Position numbers and translations under genes: made by a program. Shown here piece by piece: positions 7,252-17,252 of a stretch of DNA of 40,593 bases (its first letter is position 1; each line of letters starts with the position of its first letter). A model generated the notes under the pieces. The model searched no databases and had not been told where the DNA came from. It saw only the letters and a list, made by a program, of their open reading frames with translations. This stretch comes from Holophagaceae bacterium (GTDB lineage: Bacteria > Acidobacteriota > Holophagae > Holophagales > Holophagaceae), in NCBI GenBank assembly GCA_025361205.1, contig JANYAS010000070.1:1-40593 (forward strand), written 5' to 3'.

Positions 7252-8361
7252 TCAGCCCCGCCCTAACACCCGCTCGTATAGAGCTTCGTACTGGTCCACG
7301 ACGGGGCCTTCAGCGAAGGTGCCCAGGGCCCGCTCCCGGGCCGCGTCGCCCATGGTGAGCCGCAGGTCCTCATCGCGGAGGAGCTTCACGGCATCAGCGG
7401 CCATGGCAGCCACATCTCCCACGGGTTCAAGGTAACCGTCCACGCCGTGGCGGACGACTTCGGGTAGGCCGCCCACGCGGCTCGCGATCACTGGCACCCG
7501 GTGCCCCATGGCCTCCAACGCGGCCAGACCGAAGCTTTCCGTGGCGCTGGGCAGCAGAAAGACGTCGGAACAGGCCAGCACAATGCCAATGTCCAGCTGC
7601 TTGCCAGTGAAGCGCACCTCGGCGGCGAAGCCCCGGTCCCGGCAGAAAGCTTCGGCCTCCAGCCGATCGGGGCCGTCCCCCACCATCACGAGACGCACCG
7701 GAACCTCCTTGCGAACCAGTTCGAACACCTTCAGCACGTCCATCACCCGCTTCACGGGGCGGAAATTCGAGATGTGGGTCAGGACGAAGGCGGCCTTGGG
7801 CGCCAGCCAGGCCCGACAATCGGGGCGCTCAAGGCCCGGCGGCTCCACGAAGTTGCCAATAACATCGATGGGACGGTCCACTCCGAAGGTGCGGATGGTC
7901 TCCTGCCGCAGGTACTCAGATACGGCGGTGACGCCGTCACTTTCCCGGATGGCCATCTTAACCATGGGCAGGTAGCTGGGGTCGCTGCCCACCACCGTGA
8001 TGTCCGTGCCGTGGAGGGTGGTGATCACCTTCAGGCGCGGAATGGCCATGCGGGCCAGCAGGGCCGCCATGGCGTGGGGAATGGCGTAGTGGGCATGGAG
8101 GATTTCCAGTCCGTAATTTTCCGCCACATCCGCCATTTTTGAACCGAGGGCGATGGAATAGGGCGCGTCCTCGAACAGCGGGTAAGGCGAGGCCCGGACC
8201 TCATGAAAGGTGATGCGATCCTCAAAGCCCACCAGCCGCGGCGGCAGGCTGGGGCTGAGAATGTGGATCTCGTGGCCCCGGGCGGCCAGGGCCTTGCCCA
8301 CTTCGGTGGCCACGACGCCCGACCCGCCAAAGGTGCTGTAGCAAGAAATACCGATGCGCAT
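7252..8361 (-). CDS. bshA: N-acetyl-alpha-D-glucosaminyl L-malate synthase (bacillithiol step 1)
   Basis: GT-B glycosyltransferase (GT4) that joins N-acetylglucosamine from UDP-GlcNAc to L-malate, the first step of bacillithiol synthesis. The 369-aa protein opens with MRIGISCYSTFGGSGVVATE, a BshA signature, then has HAHYAIPHAMAALLAR, TTLHGTDITVVGSDPSY and the C-terminal donor site ATESFGLAALEAMGHRVPVI, with the E-x7-E motif of GT4 enzymes. ATG 8361 is chosen: GAGG lies 7 bp upstream, whereas the upstream TTG would almost touch it. No bshB or bshC is in this window. It is divergent from yggT. Confidence 0.9.
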   Translation of the reverse strand: MRIGISCYSTFGGSGVVATEVGKALAARGHEIHILSPSLPPRLVGFEDRITFHEVRASPYPLFEDAPYSIALGSKMADVAENYGLEILHAHYAIPHAMAALLARMAIPRLKVITTLHGTDITVVGSDPSYLPMVKMAIRESDGVTAVSEYLRQETIRTFGVDRPIDVIGNFVEPPGLERPDCRAWLAPKAAFVLTHISNFRPVKRVMDVLKVFELVRKEVPVRLVMVGDGPDRLEAEAFCRDRGFAAEVRFTGKQLDIGIVLACSDVFLLPSATESFGLAALEAMGHRVPVIASRVGGLPEVVRHGVDGYLEPVGDVAAMAADAVKLLRDEDLRLTMGDAARERALGTFAEGPVVDQYEALYERVLGRG

Positions 8362-8411
8362 GGACAAACCTCACTCCCCGTTATGATGATCGGGTTCCCA
8401 GGATCCTGACC

Positions 8412-8669
8412 ATGCCCCTTCTCTTCACCCTCGCCTACCACGCCCTGACCCTGCTGAGTTGGCTGCTCATCGCCTCCGCCCTGATCTCCTGGTTCCCGGT
8501 GGACCCAACGAATCGGTGGGTCAGGTATCTGCACGCCATCACGGATCCGGTCTTGCATCCCATCCGGGCGCTGATTCCCCCGATCGGTGGCATCAGCCTG
8601 GATATTTTCATCGCCCTGCTGCTGCTTTGGGGCGTCCAGAAGGTTCTTGCCCAGGCCGTAGGCTCCTGA
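8412..8669 (+). CDS. YggT-family small membrane protein
   Basis: An 85-aa protein with two hydrophobic segments (residues 5-25 and 62-80) and the YggT/YlmG signature between them: ALISWFPVDPTNRWVRYL, then ITDPVLHPIRALIPPIGGI. In many bacteria this gene sits beside divIVA and takes part in cell division, envelope or Fe-S-related functions that are not well defined. Here divIVA follows after 11 bp, conserving that pairing. Confidence 0.87.
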   Translation: MPLLFTLAYHALTLLSWLLIASALISWFPVDPTNRWVRYLHAITDPVLHPIRALIPPIGGISLDIFIALLLLWGVQKVLAQAVGS

Positions 8670-8680
8670 CTGGAGGTGGT

Positions 8681-9229
8681 ATGAAATACACCCCCCTCGA
8701 CATCCAGCGCCGAGAATTCGAGAAGGTCTTTCGGGGCCTCGAAGAATCCGAGGTTCGCACCTTCCTCCATGAAATTGCCGGGGAGTGGGAGGAACTCCTG
8801 GCCGAGAACCAGAAGGCGAGGGAGGAAATCCTCGACAACCGCGAGCGCCTGCGCCAGTACCAGGATCAGGACCGCATCTTCCGGGAGACCCTGCTCCAGG
8901 CCCAGCGCACCCGAGAGGATGTGCTGGATGGCGCCAGCCGCGAGAAGGAGCTCATCGTCCGGGAGGCCCAGTTCAAGGCTGACGAGATCATCCGCGAGGC
9001 CCAGCAGCATGTGGTGGAACTGGAAGTGCAGCTTCGGAACCTGAAGATGGAACGCCTCAAGTTCCTCCGGGAGGTGGAATCCCTCATGGACCGCACCCGC
9101 CGCCACCTCCAGGAAGATGCGCCCGACATCTACCTGGCCGCACCACCCACGCTGAACCTGGAAGGCCTCGACCTCAGCACGCTTGACGACCAAACCTTCC
9201 CCAACTTCCGGCCCAAGCTGGGGGAATGA
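8681..9229 (+). CDS. divIVA: DivIVA-domain coiled-coil protein
   Basis: A 182-aa cytoplasmic protein. The N-terminus YTPLDIQRREFEKVFRGLEE is the DivIVA membrane-curvature-sensing head, with the 'F....RG....EV..FL' pattern. It is followed by a long charged coiled coil (residues about 35-145) rich in E/R heptads, and a short low-complexity tail. DivIVA proteins mark poles or septa and recruit division or growth factors. The start ATG 8681 has GGAGG 5 bp upstream. The yggT neighbour supports the call. Confidence 0.85.
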   Translation: MKYTPLDIQRREFEKVFRGLEESEVRTFLHEIAGEWEELLAENQKAREEILDNRERLRQYQDQDRIFRETLLQAQRTREDVLDGASREKELIVREAQFKADEIIREAQQHVVELEVQLRNLKMERLKFLREVESLMDRTRRHLQEDAPDIYLAAPPTLNLEGLDLSTLDDQTFPNFRPKLGE

Positions 9230-9307
9230 CGCAGGTCATCCGATGCAAGCCAATGGATGACCCGACCATCCGATTCCGGAGTTCCCATGTCCCACGCCGT
9301 CATCCCA

Positions 9308-9335
9308 CTCAGTATCGCCTGCGGCGATACACGAG
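9308..9335. repeat. REP-like palindromic hairpin, copy 1
   Basis: GTATCGCC-TGC-GGCGATAC (9312-9330) has perfect 8-bp arms. With its flanks (CTCA before, ACGAG after) the 28-bp unit recurs inverted at 29542-29569 with 27 of 28 identical bases. It lies 43 bp ahead of the thiolase start, in the gap after divIVA. Confidence 0.75.
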
Positions 9336-9377
9336 ACTGCTGAGACCATCATCCGCCCGCTCGACTAAGGAAGCACC

Positions 9378-10565
9378 ATGTCCGACACCCGTTCCTTCCA
9401 TGCCGTCATTCTCAAATCCCTGCGTAGCCCCATCGGCAAGTTCCAGGGGTCGCTGGCACCTCTGGCTGCGCCCGACCTGGCGGCCCAGGTGGTGAAGGCC
9501 CTGCTGGCGGCCGTGCCCGGCGCGGCCCCCACGGAGGCGATCTTCGGCAATGTGGTAAGCGCGGGCGTGGGCCAGGCCCCGGCCAGGCAGGCCGCCTTGC
9601 GGGGAGGCCTACCCTCCAGCATCTCTGCCCTCACCATCAACAAGGTTTGCGGCAGCGGCCTCAAGGCCATCCAGCTGGCGGCCAACGCCGTGCGACTGGG
9701 CGACCACGAGATGGTGCTGGCCGGCGGCATGGAATCCATGTCCAACGTGCCCTACCTCCTCCCCAAACTGCGAACAGGCGCCCGCATGGGCCACACCGAA
9801 GCCAAGGATGCCCTGATCCTCGACGGCCTCTGGTGCGCCATGACGGATCAGCACATGGGCCTCACCGGCGAGCTGGTGGCCACCAAGTACGGCGTGGGGC
9901 GGGAGGCCCAGGATGCCTGGGCCGTGGAAAGCCACCGCAAGGCCGTGGCCGCGATGAAATCTGGCGCCTTCCAGGCCGAGATCGTGCCCATCGCCGTGCC
10001 CGGCAGGAAGGGTGACGTGATGATCACGGAAGACGAAGGCCCCCGCACCGACACCACGTTGGAATCACTTTCGAAGCTGCGCCCGGCCTTCAAGAAGGAT
10101 GGCTCCGTGACCGCCGGGAATGCCCCCAGCGTGAACGATGGGGCCGCGGCAGCCCTGGTGACCACCGAAGATTACGCCAAGGCCCACGGCCTACCCATCC
10201 AGGCGCGGATCCTGGGCACCGCCACGGCGGGGCTGGATCCCGAGTGGGTCCTCATGGCGCCGGTGGAGGCCATCCGGAAGCTCCTGGCACAGGTGGGCTG
10301 GTCCTCCCAAGACGTGGACCTCTGGGAGATCAACGAAGCCTTCGCCGTGCAGCTGGTAGCCATCCTGAACGAACTGAAGCTTCCGGCGGATCGTATCAAC
10401 GTCCACGGCGGCGCCGTGGCCCTGGGCCACCCTATCGGCGCCAGCGGCGCTCGCATCATGGCCACCCTCCTCCATGCCCTCGAACGCCACGGCAAGCAGC
10501 GCGGCGTGGCCGCCCTGTGCCTCGGGGGCGGCAACGCCATCGCCATGGCGGTGGAACGCGTGTAG
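9378..10565 (+). CDS. Acetyl-CoA C-acetyltransferase (thiolase)
   Basis: A 395-aa biosynthetic/degradative thiolase that condenses two acetyl-CoA to acetoacetyl-CoA or cleaves the reverse. All catalytic elements are visible: nucleophilic Cys in [12 protein letters not shown] (about residue 91), the [12 protein letters not shown] loop, [10 protein letters not shown], His in [18 protein letters not shown] (about 350) and the second Cys in [10 protein letters not shown]. The start ATG 9378 follows AAGGAAGC. It stands apart from other fatty-acid or PHB genes, so its pathway (PHB, ketogenic or beta-oxidation) is undecided. Confidence 0.92.
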   Translation: MSDTRSFHAVILKSLRSPIGKFQGSLAPLAAPDLAAQVVKALLAAVPGAAPTEAIFGNVVSAGVGQAPARQAALRGGLPSSISALTINKVCGSGLKAIQLAANAVRLGDHEMVLAGGMESMSNVPYLLPKLRTGARMGHTEAKDALILDGLWCAMTDQHMGLTGELVATKYGVGREAQDAWAVESHRKAVAAMKSGAFQAEIVPIAVPGRKGDVMITEDEGPRTDTTLESLSKLRPAFKKDGSVTAGNAPSVNDGAAAALVTTEDYAKAHGLPIQARILGTATAGLDPEWVLMAPVEAIRKLLAQVGWSSQDVDLWEINEAFAVQLVAILNELKLPADRINVHGGAVALGHPIGASGARIMATLLHALERHGKQRGVAALCLGGGNAIAMAVERV

Positions 10566-10600
10566 ACCCACCGCCCCGCTCGCCGCAGGGTTGGAGCCCC

Positions 10601-11935
10601 ATGCCTCTGATGCCGTCCCCACCCTCCCTGACTGAGCGCCGCGCAGCAGGTAAGGCTCTGCGGAAGCGGCTACAGCGCACGGACCAGGGCTATTGGACCC
10701 CAGCGGGGGATCGGCCGGACCTGGTGGAGCGGCTTGAGGCCTTCAATGCCCGGCGGCTGCCGGACATCCTGCCCCTGAAGTGGGGCCGGATGTCGGCATC
10801 GCCCTTCACCTTCTTCCGGGGCGCCACAGCCCTGATGGCCGCCGACATCGGACCTGGACCCGTCACGGGGATGACCGTGCAGATGTGCGGGGATGCGCAT
10901 CTCTTGAACCTCGGGGCCTACGCGGCGCCGGATGGCCATCTGGTCTTCGACTTCAACGACTTCGACGAGTCCATCCCAGGTCCCTGGGAATGGGATCTGA
11001 AGCGCCTTTGCACCAGTGTGAGGCTCGGCGGCCGGGAGGTAGGCTGTGCCGAAAGCGGGTGCCAGGACGCGGTGAAGGCGCTGGTGCGGACCTACCGGGA
11101 AGACATGGCTCGATTCGCTGAGATGAGAGGGCTTGACCTGATCCACTTCGAGGTCACGCCCCAAGCTGGCAGATCCGTGCTGACCGAAGTGCTCGCCAAG
11201 GCCAAGCGGGATACCCCTGACAAGCTGATGGCGAAGGCGACCGAGGTGGACGGGAGGGGCGGACGTCGCTTCCAGCTTCGCCCACCCCTGGTGCGTCCGC
11301 TCCAACCCGCCGAACAGGCCGGGCTCCTGGCTGGTCTTCCCGGCTACCGGGCCACCGTGCTGCCGGGGCGACGGCAGGTCCTGGAGGATTACACCCTCGA
11401 AGATGCTGTCTTCAAGGTGGTCGGCACCGGAAGCGTCGGAACGACCTGCCTCCTGGCCCTGTTCCTCGGGCGCGGACTGGAAGATCCACTCTTCCTCCAA
11501 CTGAAGTCCGAAGAGCCCTCCGTCTGGGCTCCCTATCTGCCACAAGCCGAAAGCCTTCCCAATGAAGGTCAACGGGCAGCCCTGGGGCAGCAGCGCATGC
11601 AGACCTGGGTGGACCCTTTCCTCGGATGGACCCGGTTCGACGGCAAGGACTTCCTGGTGCGGCAGTGGTCGGATCATAAGGCGGCCATCGAGGTCGAGCT
11701 GCTCCAGGGCCCTGCCCTGGCGGAGTACGCGGGCCTCTGCGGCGGCATTCTCGCCAAGGCGCATGCCCGGACGGGCGATCCCGTGATGCTGGCCGGGTAC
11801 CTGGGCGATGCCGAGAAACTGGACGATGCGCTCGCCGCGTTCGCCACCACCTATGCGGACCAGACCACCCGGGACCACGCCCGGCTCCAGGCTGCCATTC
11901 GGGACGGCAGGCTGAAGGCGATCACTGGGCTCTGA
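10601..11935 (+). CDS. DUF2252 family protein
   Basis: A 444-aa soluble protein of the DUF2252 family, distantly related to protein-kinase-like and aminoglycoside-phosphotransferase folds. Typical landmarks are RMSASPFTFFRGAT near residue 65, MCGDAHLLNLGAYAAPDG with a brace-like GDxHxxN, FDFNDFDES with the DxD-like metal site, EWDLKRLCTS, and in the C-terminal half KVVGTGSVGTTC and WSDHKAAIE. The biochemical role is unknown. GGAG lies 4 bp before ATG 10601; ATG 10610 is an alternative. It follows the thiolase by 35 bp, possibly co-transcribed, and ends at a strong hairpin. Confidence 0.85.
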   Translation: MPLMPSPPSLTERRAAGKALRKRLQRTDQGYWTPAGDRPDLVERLEAFNARRLPDILPLKWGRMSASPFTFFRGATALMAADIGPGPVTGMTVQMCGDAHLLNLGAYAAPDGHLVFDFNDFDESIPGPWEWDLKRLCTSVRLGGREVGCAESGCQDAVKALVRTYREDMARFAEMRGLDLIHFEVTPQAGRSVLTEVLAKAKRDTPDKLMAKATEVDGRGGRRFQLRPPLVRPLQPAEQAGLLAGLPGYRATVLPGRRQVLEDYTLEDAVFKVVGTGSVGTTCLLALFLGRGLEDPLFLQLKSEEPSVWAPYLPQAESLPNEGQRAALGQQRMQTWVDPFLGWTRFDGKDFLVRQWSDHKAAIEVELLQGPALAEYAGLCGGILAKAHARTGDPVMLAGYLGDAEKLDDALAAFATTYADQTTRDHARLQAAIRDGRLKAITGL

Positions 11936-11940
11936 AGATA

Positions 11941-11972
11941 GAAGAGGAGCCCGGCGGACCGGGCTCCTCTTC
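11941..11972. terminator. Bidirectional hairpin between convergent genes
   Basis: Perfect 14-bp GC-rich arms (11941-11954 and 11959-11972) with a CGGA loop, placed 5 bp after the DUF2252 stop and 20 bp before the stop of the convergent FadL gene. The arm ends give a TCTTC run but no long U-tract. Confidence 0.8.
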
Positions 11973-11992
11973 GTCGTGAGCGTGGCTGGCAG

Positions 11993-13504
11993 CTAGAAGC
12001 TGTAGCGCATCGAGGCACCGAGGATGTTGATCGAGGACTTGATCGTTCCGCTGAGGTTGCCCCGGGTGATGTTGTCACCAGCAGCGGTGAGATTGACCTT
12101 CCCGTCGGCGATGAAGAGACGCGAATAGCCAACGTCGAAGCTGGTCTTCTTGGAGAGGGCATAGCTCAGGCCGAGGGAAACCCACTTGCGGTCGTTGTCA
12201 GGAATGCGGGGCGTGCGGTGGGTATCGTCCACGGCGCTTTTATCGAAGGCCAGGCCGCCGCGGAAGGTCCAGGTTTCACTGAGCTTCCAGGTGCCACCCA
12301 GGGCAATGAAGGTGGTGTCGTTCCAGTTCTCAGCTGTAATGGAGTCCGGCGCACTGGGTGTTCCGGTGTCGAACTTCACCCGCAATTCCTTGAAGCGCGA
12401 CCAGGTGGTGCGGGCGACTTCGCCTTGCAGGGAGAAGGTGGGATTGACCTTCCAGTCGAAGCCCAGGGAGGTCGTGGCCGGCAGCGGGAGGTCGGCCTGG
12501 CCCTTACCGGTGCGGAGTCCGGCGGCATTGAGGGCGCCCAGGTCGGTGGCAGGCATGTTGGCGGGAAACTGGAAGGTGGCGTCGCCCTTGAGGGTGATGG
12601 TCATGGCGGCAGCGTAGGCCAGCCCCAACCGGAAGGTTTCGGAGGGCTGGTAGGTCATGCCCACCTTGTAGCCGTAGCCCCAGCCATTACCCTTTAGGCC
12701 TGCCTTGCCGTCAAACGCTCCAGGGATGGCGAAACCAGGCGTTCCAAGGGAAGCGTTGGGCGCACCCATGGCGATCTGGGCAGCCAGGCTGTTCCCGTTG
12801 TAGGCAGGGTTGGGTGCAGTGGATACCCCGGCGGCTGCAAGCCCTCCACCCACCTTGAGGGCCAAGGCGGTGCCGTAGTCCACGGCATTCGTGAGTTCGG
12901 CATCGGCCTTGCGGGCCACGAAGGCCACGCCGAAGGTGAACGTATCGGTCACCCGATAGGCCACGCTCGGGGCAATGTCGATGGTCTTCAGATCGGACTT
13001 GAGGGCGTGGTACCGGCCGATCCAGTTGGAATCGTAATCCGTGGTGAGCCCGAAGGGCACGTTCAGGGAGAGACCAAGCTTCAGGTCCTTGTTGACGCTG
13101 TACATGATGTTGAATTCAGGCAGGGCCGCGGAGACCGCAGCGTTGCCGTGGTTGGTGGGACCGGAAATCTGATTCAGGTTGGCGAGGGTGACCGGGGCGA
13201 AGTTGAACCCCAACCCCGTCAGGGCATTCGTGCGCGTCGCAGTCGCATCCTGGAATTTCGCGCTCAGCCCGACGTAGGTTGCGCCGAAGGAAAACTGGCT
13301 GCCGTCAAATTGGGTCATCACTGCGGGATTGAAGAAAAGGGCGCTGATGTCGCCGGTTCCCGCGCTGACGCCCGCGAAAGCGTTGCCCTGCGAAAGGGGG
13401 CTTTGCTCACGCAGTTGGAAGCCGCTGGCCTGGGCCTGCGGTGCGAAGGCGCCCGCAGCCACCAGGGTCAGGGCGGTGAGGGTGAAGCGTGCACGATGGC
13501 TCAT
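11993..13504 (-). CDS. OmpP1/FadL-type outer-membrane transporter
   Basis: A 503-aa outer-membrane barrel that would carry long-chain fatty acids or other hydrophobic molecules. The signal peptide ends near APQAQAS. The mature N-terminus GFQLREQSPLSQGNAFAGVS is the FadL hatch signature, followed by the SALFFNPAVMTQF element. Further hallmarks are FGLTTDYDSNWIGRYHALKS and a C-terminus ending in an aromatic residue (SINILGASMRYSF), as recognised by the BAM machinery. ATG 13504 is chosen over the longer frame because the signal peptide begins there and AGGAG lies 10 bp upstream. It shares a convergent terminator with the DUF2252 gene. Confidence 0.92.
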   Translation of the reverse strand: MSHRARFTLTALTLVAAGAFAPQAQASGFQLREQSPLSQGNAFAGVSAGTGDISALFFNPAVMTQFDGSQFSFGATYVGLSAKFQDATATRTNALTGLGFNFAPVTLANLNQISGPTNHGNAAVSAALPEFNIMYSVNKDLKLGLSLNVPFGLTTDYDSNWIGRYHALKSDLKTIDIAPSVAYRVTDTFTFGVAFVARKADAELTNAVDYGTALALKVGGGLAAAGVSTAPNPAYNGNSLAAQIAMGAPNASLGTPGFAIPGAFDGKAGLKGNGWGYGYKVGMTYQPSETFRLGLAYAAAMTITLKGDATFQFPANMPATDLGALNAAGLRTGKGQADLPLPATTSLGFDWKVNPTFSLQGEVARTTWSRFKELRVKFDTGTPSAPDSITAENWNDTTFIALGGTWKLSETWTFRGGLAFDKSAVDDTHRTPRIPDNDRKWVSLGLSYALSKKTSFDVGYSRLFIADGKVNLTAAGDNITRGNLSGTIKSSINILGASMRYSF

Positions 13505-13650
13505 AGGGGCATAGCTCCTGTCCCGGTTTCCCGGGGTGAGTGGCTGTCTCCAGCCGATTTCATAGGGATGATGATGGATCACGATACCAAATCGCTACGG
13601 TCCTGCAACCACTCCCGAAATACCTACCGTGGGGAAGCATTATTCACGAT

Positions 13651-14406
13651 CTATGCATCAGCAACAAATCGCCCCGAGAGGGCTTGGTGAAGGCTTCGAC
13701 CTTCGACCAATTCCTGGACCAGCGCCGAGCCGATGACAGGCGTGGCACCCATGGCCCGGATCGCCTCAAGGCTCTGGAAATCCGAGAGCCCGAACCCCAC
13801 AGCAAAGGGGCGTCCTGACAGGCCCTGCAGATCCCGCAACCGCTGGGCAACGGGCTCCAGATCCGTGCCCTGCCCGGCACCGGTAACGCCGAGCCTTGCG
13901 ACCACATAGGCGAACCGCTGGGCGAAGGGCGCCTCCGTACCGGGCTCCGGCCGGTCGGCAAGGATCCTCCGGGCGCGAGCGAGGGTGGTGGTGGGTGCCA
14001 GCAGGGGCACCATGGGATAGCCTGCGCTGCGCAGGTCCGCTTCAAAGGCCGCCTCCTCCCCGAAGGGCAGATCCACCACCAGGAGTGCCTTGACCGGCGT
14101 GGGCGCGAGCAAACGCTTCAAACGGGCTGCCCCGATCTGGAGCAGCGGATTCAGGTACGTGAAGAGAACGATGTCGGGGCTGTCGGTGAGCCCGGCCAGG
14201 GCTTCGAGCACGCGCAGCGGCGTGGCGCCCTTCTGGATGGCCCGGTGGGCTGCGGCCTGCAGCACCGGACCATCGGCGATGGGATCCGAGTGGGGCAGAC
14301 CGAGTTCAATGGCCTCGAGGCCAAGAGCCTTTGTCTCGGCAAGCAGGCCCGGCAGCGCCTCCAGCGAGGGATCGCCGGACATGAGGAAGGGAAGGAGAGG
14401 ATTCAT
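13651..14406 (-). CDS. trpA: Tryptophan synthase alpha subunit
   Basis: Cleaves indole-3-glycerol phosphate to indole, which passes to TrpB. The 251-aa TIM barrel keeps the catalytic acids: Glu34 (IELGLPHSD) and Asp45 (DPIADGP) match Glu49 and Asp60 of the enteric enzyme. It also has YLNPLLQIG, ARLGVTGAG and FGLSDF. The numbering shows about 15 residues missing at the N-terminus (helix 0) compared with usual TrpA. It is the last gene of the trp operon and the only one separated from its neighbour: 211 bp containing a palindromic element lie between it and trpB. AAGGA lies 5 bp upstream of ATG 14406. Confidence 0.93.
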   Translation of the reverse strand: MNPLLPFLMSGDPSLEALPGLLAETKALGLEAIELGLPHSDPIADGPVLQAAAHRAIQKGATPLRVLEALAGLTDSPDIVLFTYLNPLLQIGAARLKRLLAPTPVKALLVVDLPFGEEAAFEADLRSAGYPMVPLLAPTTTLARARRILADRPEPGTEAPFAQRFAYVVARLGVTGAGQGTDLEPVAQRLRDLQGLSGRPFAVGFGLSDFQSLEAIRAMGATPVIGSALVQELVEGRSLHQALSGRFVADA

Positions 14407-14422
14407 TGAATTCCTTTCTTTT

Positions 14423-14613
14423 TTAACCGCAGATGGCGCAGAAAAGGCCGCCTTTCTTTCATCCCTTCCATCCCCTTCATCCCGGCTAATCTTCTTTCTT
14501 TTTGAAGCCAGGATGCAGGGGATGACTGCCGGGTGAATAGGGCACTACGAGTCACGTTGAACATCTGGAAACCTGGTTTCTCATCTGCGTGAATCTGCGG
14601 CATCTGCGGTTAA
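14423..14613. repeat. Nested palindromic intergenic element inside the trp operon
   Basis: Outer terminal inverted repeats 14423-14442 and 14594-14613 match at 19 of 20 bases; the left reads TTAACCGCAGATGGCGCAGA. A second, inner inverted pair lies at 14469-14487 (CATCCCCTTCATCCCGGCT) and 14506-14524, about 16 of 19 matching, around a T-rich centre. No transposase or coding frame is inside. Further degenerate copies of the CGCAGAT unit sit near the right end. It splits trpB from trpA. Confidence 0.8.
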
Positions 14614-14617
14614 CAAC

Positions 14618-15798
<1,181 letters not shown>

Positions 15799-15802
<4 letters not shown>

Positions 15803-16419
15803 GCGGACTCCAGATCATGGACACAGAGGATGAAGGCGGAGACCTTCCCGGGATCCTTGCGGCCCGGCGCGGACTCCAGGCGGCTGGCGGCATCTGCGCC
15901 GCGCAGGCGCGAGCGTAGGGCGCCCGGCAGGGCCGAGACGCGGTCCCGGAGGTTCAGGGCGTCAAGTCCTCCCGCCAGCAGGAAATCACCCGGCGGGGGG
16001 AAGGCCATGGCGTGTCGCTGCCCCGATCCGCCCACCACCCCGGTGGCTGAGGCACTGGGCTCCCAGAGGTAGAGGTCCGCAGCCAGGGGGTTCTGGTCGG
16101 GCTCGTCCGCCCAGGGCAGCAGGACGAACAGGCCGGCTTCGCGCAGCCTGCGCACGCCTGCTTTCCGCACCTCGCGCGGCAGGTACGGCTGCACGCGGCG
16201 GAAGCCATGGCGGCGCGCCAGCAGGAGGATTTCCTCGGCGTGACTCGCCACCTGCACCAGCACGGCCCGGTCCAGGTAGGGCTGCGCCACCAAAAGATCG
16301 GTGCAATGCCGCGGGCTCGGTGGATGAGATACAAAACCCAACAGGTCCGCGCCCTGTGCCGCGGCGAAGGCCGCATCCTCGGCCCGAACCAGGCCGCAAA
16401 CCTTGGCCAGGAGGCTCAC
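15799..16419 (-). CDS. trpF: Phosphoribosylanthranilate isomerase, divergent
   Basis: Isomerises phosphoribosylanthranilate to CdRP. The 206-aa barrel keeps the N-terminal KVCGL with catalytic Cys8, the GFVSHPPSPR segment, the GGSGQ phosphate loop and PGRKDPGKVSAFI at the end. Several signatures are altered: the usual QLHG reads QPYL (residues 77-80); the position of the general-acid Asp (LLD in most enzymes) reads LWE with Glu120; and DVSSGVE reads DAASRLE (176-182). The operon position between trpC and trpB with 4-bp overlaps on both sides makes the identity secure, although the motif changes are unusual. Confidence 0.9.
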
Positions 16420-17252
16420 GCGTCCTCCTTCCGGAGGTCTGTGATGATGCGGATGAGGAATCCCCGCGGGTCAGGGCTGCGCATGAGGGCTTCGCCGATG
16501 AGCACGGCGTCGAAGCCGGTTCGCAGGGCCGTTCGCGCATCCTCGGGCGTGGCCAGACCGGACTCGCGGATGAGCACGGCTTCCGGGAAGGCTTCGCGCA
16601 GTCGATCCGCGGTGGGCGCGCCCAACGTGAAGGTGGAGAGGTCGCGGGCATTGATGCCCAGCAGGCGAACGTTTGCCGCCTGGGCGAAGTCCACTTCCGT
16701 CATGTTGTGCAATTCGATCAGGGGTTCGAGACCCCGGGCCCGGGCCGCCTCGGCGAAGGCGGCCGTGTGCTCCTGGAGCACCCGGGCGATGAGTAGCACG
16801 GCCTCGGCCCCGCTCGCCTCGGCCTCGGCAAGCTGGACCTCCGAGATCACGAAGCCCTTGTAGAGCCGCGGCAGGCCGAGTTCCGCCGCCGCCCTGAGAT
16901 GGTCCGCAGAGCCCCGGAAATAAGTAGGTTCAGCGAGAATGGAGAAGGCCGAGGCCCCTCCTTCCAGATAGGCCCGCAGTTGGGGCAGGAGCGGCGTGCC
17001 CTTGGCGAAGGGCCCCAGGGAAGGTGAGGCCTGCTTGTATTCGGCGATCACCGCCCCACCCCGCGCGGCTGCGTCGCGCCGCAGGGCCGCCTCGAAGGGA
17101 CCGGAAGCGAGAAGCCGGGGACGCACCGGCGCAGGCGCGACGGGAAGACCCGCCACGCGAGCCAGCTCGGCGACCAGCACGCGCTGGAGGTGGGAGCTGG
17201 CAGCCAAGCCTGTTCCGCGAACCAGGGCAGCCGGATCCGGCAGCGGGATCAT
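16416..17252 (-). CDS. trpC: Indole-3-glycerol-phosphate synthase
   Basis: Closes the indole ring from CdRP. The 278-aa TIM barrel has VIAEYKQASPSLG with the Glu and Lys of the active site, FSILAEPTYFRGS, LYKGFVIS with the catalytic Lys (normally RKDF, so the Asp is Gly here), LIELHN, INARDLSTF and IRESGL. All catalytic charged residues appear present. The start overlaps the trpD stop by 4 bp and the stop overlaps trpF by 4 bp. It is a single-domain protein, not fused to TrpF as in enterics. Confidence 0.94.
   Translation of the reverse strand: MIPLPDPAALVRGTGLAASSHLQRVLVAELARVAGLPVAPAPVRPRLLASGPFEAALRRDAAARGGAVIAEYKQASPSLGPFAKGTPLLPQLRAYLEGGASAFSILAEPTYFRGSADHLRAAAELGLPRLYKGFVISEVQLAEAEASGAEAVLLIARVLQEHTAAFAEAARARGLEPLIELHNMTEVDFAQAANVRLLGINARDLSTFTLGAPTADRLREAFPEAVLIRESGLATPEDARTALRTGFDAVLIGEALMRSPDPRGFLIRIITDLRKEDA

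Noticed and set aside
7100..7435. Plus-strand gene running into bshA
   Set aside because: Coding-like bias in the first 50 codons, but it continues antisense through the bshA 3' end, has no ribosome site and matches nothing. At best it is a remnant.
12218..12697. Plus-strand frames inside the FadL gene
   Set aside because: Antisense shadows of a gene with a clear signal peptide and FadL motifs.
14423..14613. CRISPR array or insertion sequence
   Set aside because: No regularly spaced identical repeats, no spacers and no transposase frame. The repeats are inverted and short.
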